DNA from: Undibacterium hunanense
GTDB taxonomy: Bacteria; Pseudomonadota; Gammaproteobacteria; Burkholderiales; Burkholderiaceae_D
DNA length: 64,000 nt
Assembly: GCF_014284335.1 (NCBI RefSeq)
Contig: NZ_JACOGF010000014.1
Span: forward strand, 1 to 64,000
Direction: 5' to 3'
Below are positions 53,731 through 61,710 of the stretch, piece by piece (the stretch's first letter is position 1; each line of letters opens with the position of its first letter). The notes beneath the pieces were generated by a model. The model was not told the DNA's origin. It ran no database searches and was given only the letters and a program-made list of their open reading frames with translations. The position numbers and the translations under genes are program-made.

Positions 53731-54645
53731 ATGAACACCTCATTGCCGCAGCAAGTCAAAATTGTTGAAGTCGGACCACGTGATGGTTTGCAAAATGAAA
53801 AAGAAAGCATACCTGCCGACGTCAAGATCGAACTGGTTAATCGCCTTACCGCAGCCGGTTTTGTGAATATAGAAGCAGCCTCTTTTGTATCGCCAAAATG
53901 GGTGCCGCAAATGGCGACTTCAGCAGAAGTCATGGCTGGTATTACGCGCAAGCCCGGGGTTGTCTATTCTGTGCTGACACCGAATATGAAGGGCTTTGAA
54001 GCGGCGCTGGCAGCCGGTGCCGATGAAGTGGTGATTTTCAGTTCGGCTTCTGAAGCCTTTGCGCAAAAAAATATCAATTGCTCGATTGCCGAATCGATAG
54101 AACGTTTCCGTGATGTGGCGCAGGCAGCAAAACAGCACAAGCTGCGCCTGCGTGGCAGCATCAGTTGTTCTTTCGGTTGCCCATATCAGGGGGAAGTTGC
54201 CGTAGACAGCGTGTCTGATGTGGTCAAACGCATGCGCGATCTGGGGTGCGATGAAATCGATATTGCCGACACCATCGGTGTGGGCACGGCCTGGCAGGTG
54301 CAGACTGTCATGCAGCGCGTGGCCCAAGATTTTCCTGTCGCAGCCTTGTCCGGTCATTTCCATGATACCTATGGCCAGGCACTGGCAAATATCTATGCCA
54401 GCCTGGAAGTCGGTATCTCGATTTTCCATTCATCTGTTGCCGGCCTGGGTGGCTGTCCGTATGCCAAAGGGGCGACCGGCAATGTGTCTACCGAAGATGT
54501 CCTGTTCCTCATGCAGGGGCTGGGGATACATACGGGCATCGATTTGAATGCCGTGGTTGACGCCGGGCAATTCATTTCTGCACACCTGGGGCGCAAGGCA
54601 GTCAGCCGGGCCGGTAATGCTCTGGCGGCGAAACGCCTGGGTTGA
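53731..54645 (+). CDS. liuE: Hydroxymethylglutaryl-CoA lyase
   Basis: HMG-CoA lyase cleaves HMG-CoA to acetyl-CoA and acetoacetate, the last step of leucine catabolism. The 304-residue TIM barrel has EVGPRDGLQNEKESIP with catalytic Arg/Asp, SFVSPKWVPQMA, GHFHDTYGQALAN with metal-binding histidines, and the Cys signature GLGGCPYAKGATGN. It lies 10.6 kb from liuD, separated by pdxJ and the chemosensory genes, and has its own start region. Confidence 0.95.
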   Translation: MNTSLPQQVKIVEVGPRDGLQNEKESIPADVKIELVNRLTAAGFVNIEAASFVSPKWVPQMATSAEVMAGITRKPGVVYSVLTPNMKGFEAALAAGADEVVIFSSASEAFAQKNINCSIAESIERFRDVAQAAKQHKLRLRGSISCSFGCPYQGEVAVDSVSDVVKRMRDLGCDEIDIADTIGVGTAWQVQTVMQRVAQDFPVAALSGHFHDTYGQALANIYASLEVGISIFHSSVAGLGGCPYAKGATGNVSTEDVLFLMQGLGIHTGIDLNAVVDAGQFISAHLGRKAVSRAGNALAAKRLG

Positions 54646-54650
54646 CCTGC

Positions 54651-54683
54651 TAGAACTCATCCCTATTTATGAAATGAGTTCTA
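54651..54683. terminator. Hairpin after liuE
   Basis: A perfect 10-bp stem, TAGAACTCAT with ATGAGTTCTA, lies six bases after the liuE stop. There is no T-run. It may end or stabilise transcripts of liuE and the convergent DUF427 gene. Confidence 0.45.
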
Positions 54684-54720
54684 CATACATGGCATGACCA
54701 TGGCGGCAAGCCGCGCTTGT

Positions 54721-55011
54721 TCAGGGTGACACTTCTACCCCGCGCCAGAAGGCGATGAAACCGACTATTTCTTTGGCCGCATCCTTGGGCGTGGGATAAG
54801 TCCAGGCGGCATCAGTATTGGCCTGCCCGTTGACGACGATGTCGTAGTAACTGGCGGTACCTTTCCAGCCGCAGACTGTGTGTTTTTCGCTTTCGCGCAA
54901 ATATTCCTGATGCACGCTGGTCATCGGAAAATAAGTATTGCCTTCAACCTTGACGACCTCGGCATCAGTGGCCTGGGCGATGATCGTGTCTTTCCATTTT
55001 GCTGTGGGCAT
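54721..55011 (-). CDS. DUF427 domain protein
   Basis: The 96-residue protein matches DUF427: AKWKDTIIAQA at the start, VEGNTYFP, TVCGWKGTASYYDIVV, and WTYPTP near the end. It is a small beta-fold cytoplasmic family of unknown role. It starts five bases after the egtB stop, so it is the third gene of the ergothioneine operon. Confidence 0.9.
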   Translation of the reverse strand: MPTAKWKDTIIAQATDAEVVKVEGNTYFPMTSVHQEYLRESEKHTVCGWKGTASYYDIVVNGQANTDAAWTYPTPKDAAKEIVGFIAFWRGVEVSP

Positions 55012-55016
55012 AAGAA

Positions 55017-56246
55017 TTACTCCTCAGGATCTTGCTGTGACCGGGCCAGGCGCAAGCCAGCCAGTTGCCAGCGCGCCGTTGCCGGGAAAAAATTGCGATA
55101 AGTGTTGCGGCTATGCCCGGCAGGGGTGAAGGCAGATGCACCGCGCAAGACATATTGATTGACCATGAATTTGCCATTGTATTCGCCGACGGCACCGGTC
55201 GCTGGCACAAAGCCGGGGTAGGGGCTGTAACTGCTGCTGGTCCATTGCCAGCAAGAATCAAATAGCTGGCTCAACTGACCTTCTGTTTCATGCTGGCTGG
55301 CTGCGTATTCCCATTCGGCTTCGGTCGGCAAGCGCGCATCGGCCCAGACTGCATAGGCACTGGCTTCAAAATAAGACAGATGGCTGACAGGCTGTTGTAA
55401 TTTCAGGGCTTGCAGGCCATGCAGGGTAAATTCCTGCCAGCCCTGTGGATCTGGACGCCAATACAGTGGATGCTGCAAGTCATGCTGACGCACCCAGTCC
55501 CAGCCCTCGGCCAGCCATAGTGTCGGCTTGCGGTAACCGCCATCATCTATAAAGGCCAGGTATTCGGCATTGCTGATGAGGCGTGTGGCGAGTTGAAAGG
55601 GCTCCAGGAACTGGCGGTGGCGCGGGCTTTCATTGTCAAAACAAAAGTCTTTACCCAGGTGGCCTATCTCACACAGGCTGGCATCATACTGTTGCCAGGC
55701 GAGCGCCGCACATGTTGTCGCCAAAGGATGCAGATCGGCGGGGCTGGCAGGGTTGGCAGGACTGACATATAGGGCTGGATAAAGTGGATTACAGGACAGC
55801 AGGTGCTTGATATCTGTCAGCATCAATTCCTGGTGTTGCTGTTCATGTTGCAGGCCCAGTTCCAGCAATTGAAAAAAATACGGATCTTTGACGCTGTCGC
55901 AACATCGCCGTATGCGTGCATCGACCTGCTGCCGGTAAGCCAATACGGTATCCAGTGCTGGCCGGGTCAGCAAGCCGCGCTGCGGGCGTGGATGTTTGTC
56001 GCCTACGCCGTTGTAATAAGAATTGAACAGGACACGAAAATCCTGGTGAAAAGGCTGGAAATGTTCTTCGAACTGTTCCAGGATAAAGGTTTCAAAAAAC
56101 CAGGTGGTATGTGCCAGATGCCATTTGATGGGGCTGGCATCGGGCATGGACTGGGCCATGCAATCTTCTGCCGACAGAGGGGCTGCAATCGCTACCGAGC
56201 GTTGACGTACCTGTTGCCAGCGATTAATGATGTCCGCATATTGCAT
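55017..56246 (-). CDS. egtB: Ergothioneine sulfoxide synthase EgtB
   Basis: EgtB is an iron enzyme that joins a thiol compound to hercynine. The 409-residue product has an N-terminal DinB-like bundle with the iron-binding HX3HXE (HEQQHQE, about residue 130) and WHLAHTTWFFE, and a C-terminal FGE-sulfatase domain (from about 190, with RLPTEAEWEYAA). The start at 56246 follows AGGAG; codons up to 56285 overlap the end of egtD. It is second in egtD-egtB-DUF427. Confidence 0.93.
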   Translation of the reverse strand: MQYADIINRWQQVRQRSVAIAAPLSAEDCMAQSMPDASPIKWHLAHTTWFFETFILEQFEEHFQPFHQDFRVLFNSYYNGVGDKHPRPQRGLLTRPALDTVLAYRQQVDARIRRCCDSVKDPYFFQLLELGLQHEQQHQELMLTDIKHLLSCNPLYPALYVSPANPASPADLHPLATTCAALAWQQYDASLCEIGHLGKDFCFDNESPRHRQFLEPFQLATRLISNAEYLAFIDDGGYRKPTLWLAEGWDWVRQHDLQHPLYWRPDPQGWQEFTLHGLQALKLQQPVSHLSYFEASAYAVWADARLPTEAEWEYAASQHETEGQLSQLFDSCWQWTSSSYSPYPGFVPATGAVGEYNGKFMVNQYVLRGASAFTPAGHSRNTYRNFFPATARWQLAGLRLARSQQDPEE

Positions 56247-56268
56247 GCGATGATTCTCCTGGTCTGGC

Positions 56269-57237
56269 TCAGGCAGCTTTGGCATACATCACGGCAAACC
56301 ACGCATTGGCATCGGTCCAGTGGCTGACATGTGAAAAGCCTGCTTCCGTCAGCAAGTTTACAAAACTGTCTATGCTGTATTTATAACTGTTTTCGGTATG
56401 GATGTGTTCATCCTTGATGAAATTCCGGTAGCCGCCTGGCCAGCTGACGCGGATGTTTTCCCTGGCCCGTAAATGCATTTCTATGCGCGACTTCTCGGTG
56501 TTGAAATACGCTTCGTGCTGCCACTGACGCACATCAAAATCGCTATGCAGCAAATGATTGATATGGCGCAGCAAATTCAGGTTGAATGCTGCCGTAACAC
56601 CCAGGGTATCGGCATAGGCATCATCCAGCAAGGTCTTGTCCTTGATCAGGTCTACCCCGATCAGAATGCCGCCACTGCTGTCGCAGGATGCGCGCAAATG
56701 CCGCAGGAAAGTCAGCGCCTGGTGCGGCTCAAAATTGCCTATGGATGATCCAGGGAAAAAAAACAGACGCTTGTCATTGCGTACTTCTACCGGCAGTTGC
56801 CAGTCTTGCGACAAATCCAGCCCCAGGGCCGTCATTTCTATGTGCGGGAAGCGCTGTTGCAGGCGCCGCACGGCATCCTGCAAATGGTGAACAGAAATAT
56901 CGATGGGCACATACTGGTCTGGATGCAGGACCGGGAACAGGCGCGCCGCCTTGGCGCAGTTACCGGCACCCAGGTCAATCAGGCTGCCACCGGAACCAAT
57001 GACATTGGTCATGTCAGCCATATGGGTCGTAAAGATTTCTGCTTCGGTACGGGTTGGATAATATTCTGGCAGTACGCAAATGGCTTCAAACAATACCGAA
57101 CCGACCGCATCATAAAAATACTTGGGCGACGTGTGTGCTGCATCTGCCAGCAGGCCGTTTTCCAGTTCGTGGATGATGTGTGCAGGTGTCGTGCGTTCTG
57201 CGCTTGCAGTGCTGTTCAGACGGTTTGATTCGGGCAT
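56269..57237 (-). CDS. egtD: L-histidine N-alpha-methyltransferase EgtD
   Basis: EgtD trimethylates histidine to hercynine with SAM, the first step of ergothioneine synthesis. The 322-residue product has YPTRTEAEIF, LIDLGAGNCAKAARLF (SAM site), FFPGSSIGNFEP, and a C-terminal VSHWTDANAWFAVMYAKA. The start at 57237 gives the usual family length; an upstream open frame to 57456 lacks family features. It begins the operon. Confidence 0.94.
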   Translation of the reverse strand: MPESNRLNSTASAERTTPAHIIHELENGLLADAAHTSPKYFYDAVGSVLFEAICVLPEYYPTRTEAEIFTTHMADMTNVIGSGGSLIDLGAGNCAKAARLFPVLHPDQYVPIDISVHHLQDAVRRLQQRFPHIEMTALGLDLSQDWQLPVEVRNDKRLFFFPGSSIGNFEPHQALTFLRHLRASCDSSGGILIGVDLIKDKTLLDDAYADTLGVTAAFNLNLLRHINHLLHSDFDVRQWQHEAYFNTEKSRIEMHLRARENIRVSWPGGYRNFIKDEHIHTENSYKYSIDSFVNLLTEAGFSHVSHWTDANAWFAVMYAKAA

Positions 57238-57866
57238 GGTCGTCGGGGCAAAAAATTCAATCGGCAGGCCGGTTGGGCCTGTTCTTGATACTTGGTAATG
57301 CCTTTCCAATTCAGCGCCGTTTATGCGGGGCTTGCCATAGAGCAGGGTTGCAGACTCAAGGTGGGGCTTAGTGTACAACTTATCGGATAAAAAATCCTGA
57401 GGGGTTATTGGACTGAATACCCAGCATGTTTTTGGCTGAAATCTTTGGGGCTGCATGTCAGGGCAGCACGCAAATCAGATGTAGCAATCAATTTAAAAGA
57501 CACTGTTTTACTGACAATCTATTACCTGTCGATGAATTTGATCTTGTCAGAAGCCTGGTGGCGCATCTGTTCGTTATCGTACGCTCCATGTGCCGAAATA
57601 AGACTGCATTGCAGTCACAAAATCGACGGTACTCGTCAGCTTGCCATCACATCTGACGATTGCTTCCTTTTTGAAAGCCAGGACACCGCATTCTAGTTAT
57701 TGAAGCGAAAATATGGCTGTTATTGCAATAATGAATGGCAAAAAAGTTGCAATTAAATATTGCCACAAAGTGTTGTTTTAATGAAACTTAGCATATGTAT
57801 AGTTATAATATATAAAGACATTTTATGTTAGCCTCAAAGTCCTTAAAACTTACTCAGAGGATAACT
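57238..57866. other. Long AT-rich intergenic region
   Basis: This 629-base gap should hold the egtD promoter (left part) and that of the small-peptide gene (right part). From about 57700 it becomes strongly AT-rich: 57721-57780 has 16 G+C of 60 and 57781-57840 has 14 of 60. It contains the palindrome TTATTGCAATAA (about 57719-57730) and a TATAAT-like motif near 57804. Frames of 76-83 codons at 57426-57696 lack support. Confidence 0.5.
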
Positions 57867-58031
57867 ATGTTCCGTAAATCAATTTTCACATTTGTCTTTT
57901 TGGCATGTGCTTCTGCTGCGTTTGCTACTGATACCCCACCTGTATCCCCGGAAATGCAATGTATCGCTGCTTGCGTCGCCCTCTTGGGATGGGAAGACGC
58001 TACTAATTGCATTATGATTTGTACAGACTAA
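57867..58031 (+). CDS. Secreted twin-CX3C micro-protein, unknown
   Basis: The 54-residue precursor has a signal peptide (residues 1-20, ending AAFA). The 34-residue mature peptide has four cysteines as CX3C-X11-CX3C (Cys 32, 36, 48, 52): QCIAAC, then CIMIC. It contains five acidic and no basic residues. ATG 57867 follows GAGGA; an in-frame ATG at 57825 would give a poor leader. The pattern suggests a disulfide-closed helical hairpin or a metal-binding peptide. It heads the receptor cluster. I recognise no family. Confidence 0.78.
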   Translation: MFRKSIFTFVFLACASAAFATDTPPVSPEMQCIAACVALLGWEDATNCIMICTD

Positions 58032-58032
58032 T

Positions 58033-58099
58033 TTCCCCATAAGATGAGTATTTGTTGATGTAATGCAATGTAAGTGTCTTGTTATCTCATCATGGGGAA
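58033..58099 (+). promoter_or_regulatory. Long inverted repeat overlapping a terminator (possible attenuator)
   Basis: TTCCCCATAAGATGAG (58033-58048) can pair with CTCATCATGGGGAA (58086-58099), leaving a 37-base loop. The 3' arm also pairs with TGATGAG at 58108-58114 to form the terminator below. The two structures exclude each other. The position, just after the first peptide stop, could set the ratio of peptide to downstream genes. Confidence 0.55.
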
Positions 58100-58125
58100 G
58101 TTTCCTGTGATGAGATTATTTTTTT
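58086..58125 (+). terminator. Intrinsic terminator between the two small exported genes
   Basis: CTCATCA (58086-58092) and TGATGAG (58108-58114) form a stem with an inner GGAA-GT-TTCC stem, followed by ATTATTTTTTT (58115-58125). Confidence 0.75.
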
Positions 58126-58164
58126 GGGTAAACTAATAACGAATTATTAAGAAAAAATTTAATC

Positions 58165-58464
58165 GTGCAAATTAAAAAAATCCAATTACTGATTCTGACT
58201 ACAGTTTTGCTAGCTACTACAACTAGCTGGGCGCAAAAAATGGTTCCATCTACGCGAAGTGAATGTACAAGAAAATGTAATTCCACTTTATTAAAGACTC
58301 AAAAATTTGGTGGCGAACTGACTAAAATCCGAGACGCTATTGCAAAAGAAACAGATCCGGAGAAACTCAAAGAACTGCGTCAAAAAGAAAAAGAAGAACT
58401 TGAACGTGCAACAGAAAAGGTAGCTGATGCCTGCGAAGAGATTTGTCAACATAATCCGGATTAA
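58165..58464 (+). CDS. Secreted twin-CX3C helical protein, unknown
   Basis: The 99-residue precursor starts at GTG with a signal peptide (about residues 1-23, ending SWAQ). The mature protein has CX3C near its start (ECTRKC, Cys 34/38) and near its end (ACEEIC, Cys 90/94), joined by about 51 residues of highly charged helix with a break at ETDPEKL. This resembles the twin-CX3C helical hairpins of small Tim proteins in layout only. No good ribosome binding site precedes GTG. It lies 80 bases before the receptor gene. Confidence 0.75.
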   Translation: MQIKKIQLLILTTVLLATTTSWAQKMVPSTRSECTRKCNSTLLKTQKFGGELTKIRDAIAKETDPEKLKELRQKEKEELERATEKVADACEEICQHNPD

Positions 58465-58506
58465 CAGTATTCCGTTTTATAAACTTAACTACATCTTGTG
58501 GAGACA

Positions 58507-58522
58507 AATTGGTCAGGCTCTG
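58507..58522 (+). repeat. 16-bp direct repeat, left copy
   Basis: AATTGGTCAGGCTCTG occurs here, just before the TonB receptor start, and again at 61177-61192 just after the glutaredoxin gene. The pair brackets the receptor-glutaredoxin unit. The core GTCAGGCTCTGAC is self-complementary in the right copy. Confidence 0.7.
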
Positions 58523-58544
58523 TGCAAGAGAAGACTGTATTTTT

Positions 58545-60734
58545 ATGAATAAAAAAATTAATGCAGCTTGTAGTCTTTTACTGGCCTGCGGATCAGTATG
58601 GGCGCAGGATGGCAAGCAGTCTGCACCTCCAGCTCAACAACCACAACAGGTTATCGTTAACGGCGCTCAAACCGACATTGAAGCTGCACGGGATTTTGTT
58701 GCAGGCAAGCTGATTATTGGCCGCAAGCAGATCGAACAGAGTGGCTTGCAAAATGTGTCAGAAATCCTCAAGCGGGAACCTGCCATTACGATAGGTAAAG
58801 ATGGTCGTCTCAGTTTGCTGGGCTTGCCCGGTTATACCCAGATTTTGCTTGATGGCCAACAACCCATGGGTAAGGCACCGTTGGAGCTGGATCTTACCCA
58901 GGTAGATAAAATCGAGATTATCAAATCGGCGACTGCGGAAACCGGCCCTTTCGGTATCGCTGGGACGATTAATGTGATCAGCCGCAAGATTGAACGCAAA
59001 ACCCTCCAGCAAGTTCGTCTGGGGGTTACCGGGGTAGCAGGAGAATATGGCGGCAACGGATCGTGGATGTTCAATCAGTTCAGCCCGGATAGCCCCTGGA
59101 GTCTGAATCTGAATGTCAGCGCCAGGAATGGTCGCAGCCCGCGTTCAGGTAATGATCAACAAATACTGATCAGCCAGGCAGGTTTTCAGCCGCAATTTAA
59201 TGCCCAGCGCAACTCGATAAGAACGGATGAATTTTTAACGCTGACAAGTGAACTCGCGTATAAATTCGGCACCGGGAATAATTTCAGCGTTAAACCGGAT
59301 TATGGTCAGATAAAACAGGACCAAACCAGAACAGAACAAAGAAACTGGAACGATGGACGATTGCAACAGACCAATCAACGCGGAACCAGCAGCCTGAGCG
59401 GATACGCATTGCCGTTTAGCTGGAATTACGATGCAGGAGATGCGGGTCAACTGGATGCCAGTTTGCGTTACAACCAGATGCAACTCAGCGGCGATACTCT
59501 GCGTATTGACCAGGGCACGGCAATTGGTTATGCGATTCGCCGGCAGCAACAAATTGACGATCAGGCCAGTTATATCCTGTTGTTGAATTACCGTAACAGC
59601 TTTAGTGGCGGGCATACTGTCAAATCGGGTTTGCAATGGACGCATGGTAGCCATGATATCAATCGCGCTTATTGGCTTAATGACCAGCCAGATACCAGTC
59701 TTTCCGCATTAAGCAAGCAAAGCCTGGCCAAGGAAGATAAATTGCGCCTCTTTGTCCAGGATGACTGGCGTTTGAATAAAACACTTGCACTCAATGGTGG
59801 GGTTTCAGTCGAAGATCAGGTATTGAAATTTAATGAAGGGGGCATCCGGAGCCAGTCGAATTTCCGGGTCTGGTCACCTTCGTTTCATTTGGCAAAAAAA
59901 TTGGAAGGTGATCAGAAGCGTCAGTTCCGCCTCTCTTTAGCACGCAGCTTCAAGGCACCTGGCTACGACCAATTGTTGTTGCAGCCGGTAATAGATCCTT
60001 TTGCACCTTGTGTTACTCCGGCGGGTTGTGGCAGCAACACGATTGATACTGCCGATAGCATGGGTAATCCGCATCTGCAACCAGAAAGGGCACTGGCTTT
60101 CAACCTGAGTTATGAACATGGCCTGAGTAGTGATAGCCAAATCAGCTTCGAGGCCTACTCACGCCAGATTGAAAAGAAAATTGGCAACGAAATATTGTTG
60201 ACCACGGTGCCTTGGGCAACGGTGCCACGTTATGTGCAAAGACCGGCGAATCTTGGGAGTGCATCCATTTACGGTGTAAGTGTCGACTGGCGCGTTGCTT
60301 TGACCGATATATCGAAAACAGCTCCCAAAGTGGATTTGCGCGGCAGCTTTGGATTTGCACATTCAGTGTTGAGCGATGTACCAGGACCAGATAATCATCT
60401 GGATGGCCAGTTGCCGTGGCGCGCCAAAATAGGCATGTCGTACAAACTTGAAAACCTGCCAGTCAAAGTTGATGTGGATGCCAACTGGCTTCCCGCTGAC
60501 TGGGTACGGAATAATCTGACGCAGAGAACTTATGAGTCACGACAAAGAACGCTGACAGCGAACGCAGTCTGGACAGTGAACCCTGATCTGCGGGTGATTA
60601 TGAATCTTGACAATATGTTTGCACCGCAGTCGGAAACGATACGCGAATACATACTGCCTGGTGCCAGCGTACAGACGCGTTCGCAGAACTCTTCATTTAC
60701 ACGTGTCGGTCTGCGACTGGAACTAAAACTTTAA
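58545..60734 (+). CDS. TonB-dependent outer membrane receptor of peptide-linked cluster
   Basis: The 729-residue precursor has a signal peptide (about residues 1-21, ending SVWAQ). The plug domain has EILKREPAITIGKDG, LLGLPGYTQILLDGQQP, and IEIIKSATAETGPFGIAGTI. The barrel runs to VGLRLELKL. An extracellular-loop-like stretch has Cys residues in APCVTPAGCGS. The ligand is not known. ATG 58545 is chosen; the codons up to 58509 overlap a repeat. It follows the two exported CX3C proteins and precedes a glutaredoxin. Confidence 0.9.
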   Translation: MNKKINAACSLLLACGSVWAQDGKQSAPPAQQPQQVIVNGAQTDIEAARDFVAGKLIIGRKQIEQSGLQNVSEILKREPAITIGKDGRLSLLGLPGYTQILLDGQQPMGKAPLELDLTQVDKIEIIKSATAETGPFGIAGTINVISRKIERKTLQQVRLGVTGVAGEYGGNGSWMFNQFSPDSPWSLNLNVSARNGRSPRSGNDQQILISQAGFQPQFNAQRNSIRTDEFLTLTSELAYKFGTGNNFSVKPDYGQIKQDQTRTEQRNWNDGRLQQTNQRGTSSLSGYALPFSWNYDAGDAGQLDASLRYNQMQLSGDTLRIDQGTAIGYAIRRQQQIDDQASYILLLNYRNSFSGGHTVKSGLQWTHGSHDINRAYWLNDQPDTSLSALSKQSLAKEDKLRLFVQDDWRLNKTLALNGGVSVEDQVLKFNEGGIRSQSNFRVWSPSFHLAKKLEGDQKRQFRLSLARSFKAPGYDQLLLQPVIDPFAPCVTPAGCGSNTIDTADSMGNPHLQPERALAFNLSYEHGLSSDSQISFEAYSRQIEKKIGNEILLTTVPWATVPRYVQRPANLGSASIYGVSVDWRVALTDISKTAPKVDLRGSFGFAHSVLSDVPGPDNHLDGQLPWRAKIGMSYKLENLPVKVDVDANWLPADWVRNNLTQRTYESRQRTLTANAVWTVNPDLRVIMNLDNMFAPQSETIREYILPGASVQTRSQNSSFTRVGLRLELKL

Positions 60735-60743
60735 GGACGATCA

Positions 60744-61142
60744 ATGCAAGCGCGCTATCGAAAATATCTCAAAGACGGTCTTATACTCATGGCAGTTGCC
60801 GCTTTGGCGATTGTTTTAGGGACTAATATTCCACGCTGGTACAAGCTGTTGAATGGCCCATTCAAAAATGGCGATTACTCGGCACATATAAAATCCTTAC
60901 CTTATAAAGTGACACTTTACGGTACCTCAACTTGCCCGCATTGCCAAAGTGCGCGTATGTATCTCAAACAGGCGGGTATCGAATTCAATGATGTCATGAT
61001 TGATAAATCAGGCGATGCGGCGAAGTTGTATCAGCAACTCGGTGAAAAAGCTGTACCGATATTGGTCAGCGAGAAGAAAATGCTCGTAGGATTTAGTCCG
61101 GGGCGATATGAGGAAATGTTGAAGCTTGCCAGCATAAAATAG
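60744..61142 (+). CDS. Membrane-anchored periplasmic glutaredoxin-like protein
   Basis: The 132-residue protein has a basic N-terminus (RYRKYLK), one transmembrane helix (about residues 12-28) and a glutaredoxin/thioredoxin fold with CPHC at 64-67 and the cis-Pro in KAVPILV near 102. By the positive-inside rule the domain faces the periplasm. AAGGA overlaps the receptor stop codon, so the pair is translationally coupled. It could reduce or isomerise disulfides in the CX3C proteins or their receptor (inference). Confidence 0.85.
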   Translation: MQARYRKYLKDGLILMAVAALAIVLGTNIPRWYKLLNGPFKNGDYSAHIKSLPYKVTLYGTSTCPHCQSARMYLKQAGIEFNDVMIDKSGDAAKLYQQLGEKAVPILVSEKKMLVGFSPGRYEEMLKLASIK

Positions 61143-61176
61143 GACTTTGAGAGAGCTTTGACAGGACTTTGACTGT

Positions 61177-61192
61177 AATTGGTCAGGCTCTG
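61177..61192 (+). repeat. 16-bp direct repeat, right copy
   Basis: Identical to 58507-58522. It lies after two copies of AGGACTTTGA (61141-61150 and 61163-61172) and 35 bases past the glutaredoxin stop. Confidence 0.7.
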
Positions 61193-61215
61193 ACTCTAGC
61201 AGTAGTTCAGTTTTT

Positions 61216-61593
61216 TCAGGCATCCATCAGCTCAAAATGAAATACTTTGCTGACAATTTGCCACCGGCCATCGAGTCTGGTGAGTGTCAGAAAATCAGTG
61301 AAAAATTTGTTTGCTATTGCACATTCCACACGTGCGAAAGCTGTTACCGGACCTGCCAGCTCTATGGAAATAATGCGGTCGCGACGCGTTTCGTTGCGGC
61401 TGGCGGGGGATGGCCGTTGGTCGACGACAGGGAAGTATTGCTGCATGTCCAGATGCAGTAAATGCCCTTCCGTGGCGCAATAATAGTGGGCTTCGGGGTG
61501 AAATACGCGGGCGAGGATGCGGGTGTCACTTTGATACAGACCGTCAAAATACTGCTGCAGCATGGCGATGATGTCGGGGTAGGCGGTATTCAT
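61216..61593 (-). CDS. NTF2-like/lumazine-binding-like protein
   Basis: The 125-residue protein has the NTF2 fold of the putative lumazine-binding family: AMLQQYFDGLYQSDTRILARVFHPEAHYY and LDGRWQIVSKVFHFE at the end. Cytoplasmic. True lumazine binding is unproven. Convergent with the glutaredoxin gene and upstream of nothing coregulated. Confidence 0.82.
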   Translation of the reverse strand: MNTAYPDIIAMLQQYFDGLYQSDTRILARVFHPEAHYYCATEGHLLHLDMQQYFPVVDQRPSPASRNETRRDRIISIELAGPVTAFARVECAIANKFFTDFLTLTRLDGRWQIVSKVFHFELMDA

Positions 61594-61650
61594 TTTTATT
61601 CCTTTTTTTTTCCGTTTTTAATTCTGCTTTTAATTCTTTGTGTGACAACA

Positions 61651-61678
61651 AAACCGGCTGCTGGTCGCCGGTTTTTTT
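61651..61678 (-). terminator. Terminator between gst and NTF2-like gene
   Basis: AAACCGGC and GCCGGTTT form an eight-bp stem. T-runs exist on both sides. On the minus strand it lies 33 bases after the gst stop. Confidence 0.75.
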
Positions 61679-61710
61679 ATTGCGGGTGATGTACCAGCAT
61701 CAGACCAGCA

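Noticed and set aside
57426-57696. Two overlapping frames of 76-83 codons upstream of the micro-protein gene
   Set aside because: They lack a ribosome binding site and a recognisable signal or domain, and lie in a likely promoter region.
57867-58464. The small exported genes as RiPP or bacteriocin precursors
   Set aside because: Both have ordinary Sec-type signal peptides and no double-glycine leader, and no modification enzyme or peptidase-ABC exporter gene lies nearby.
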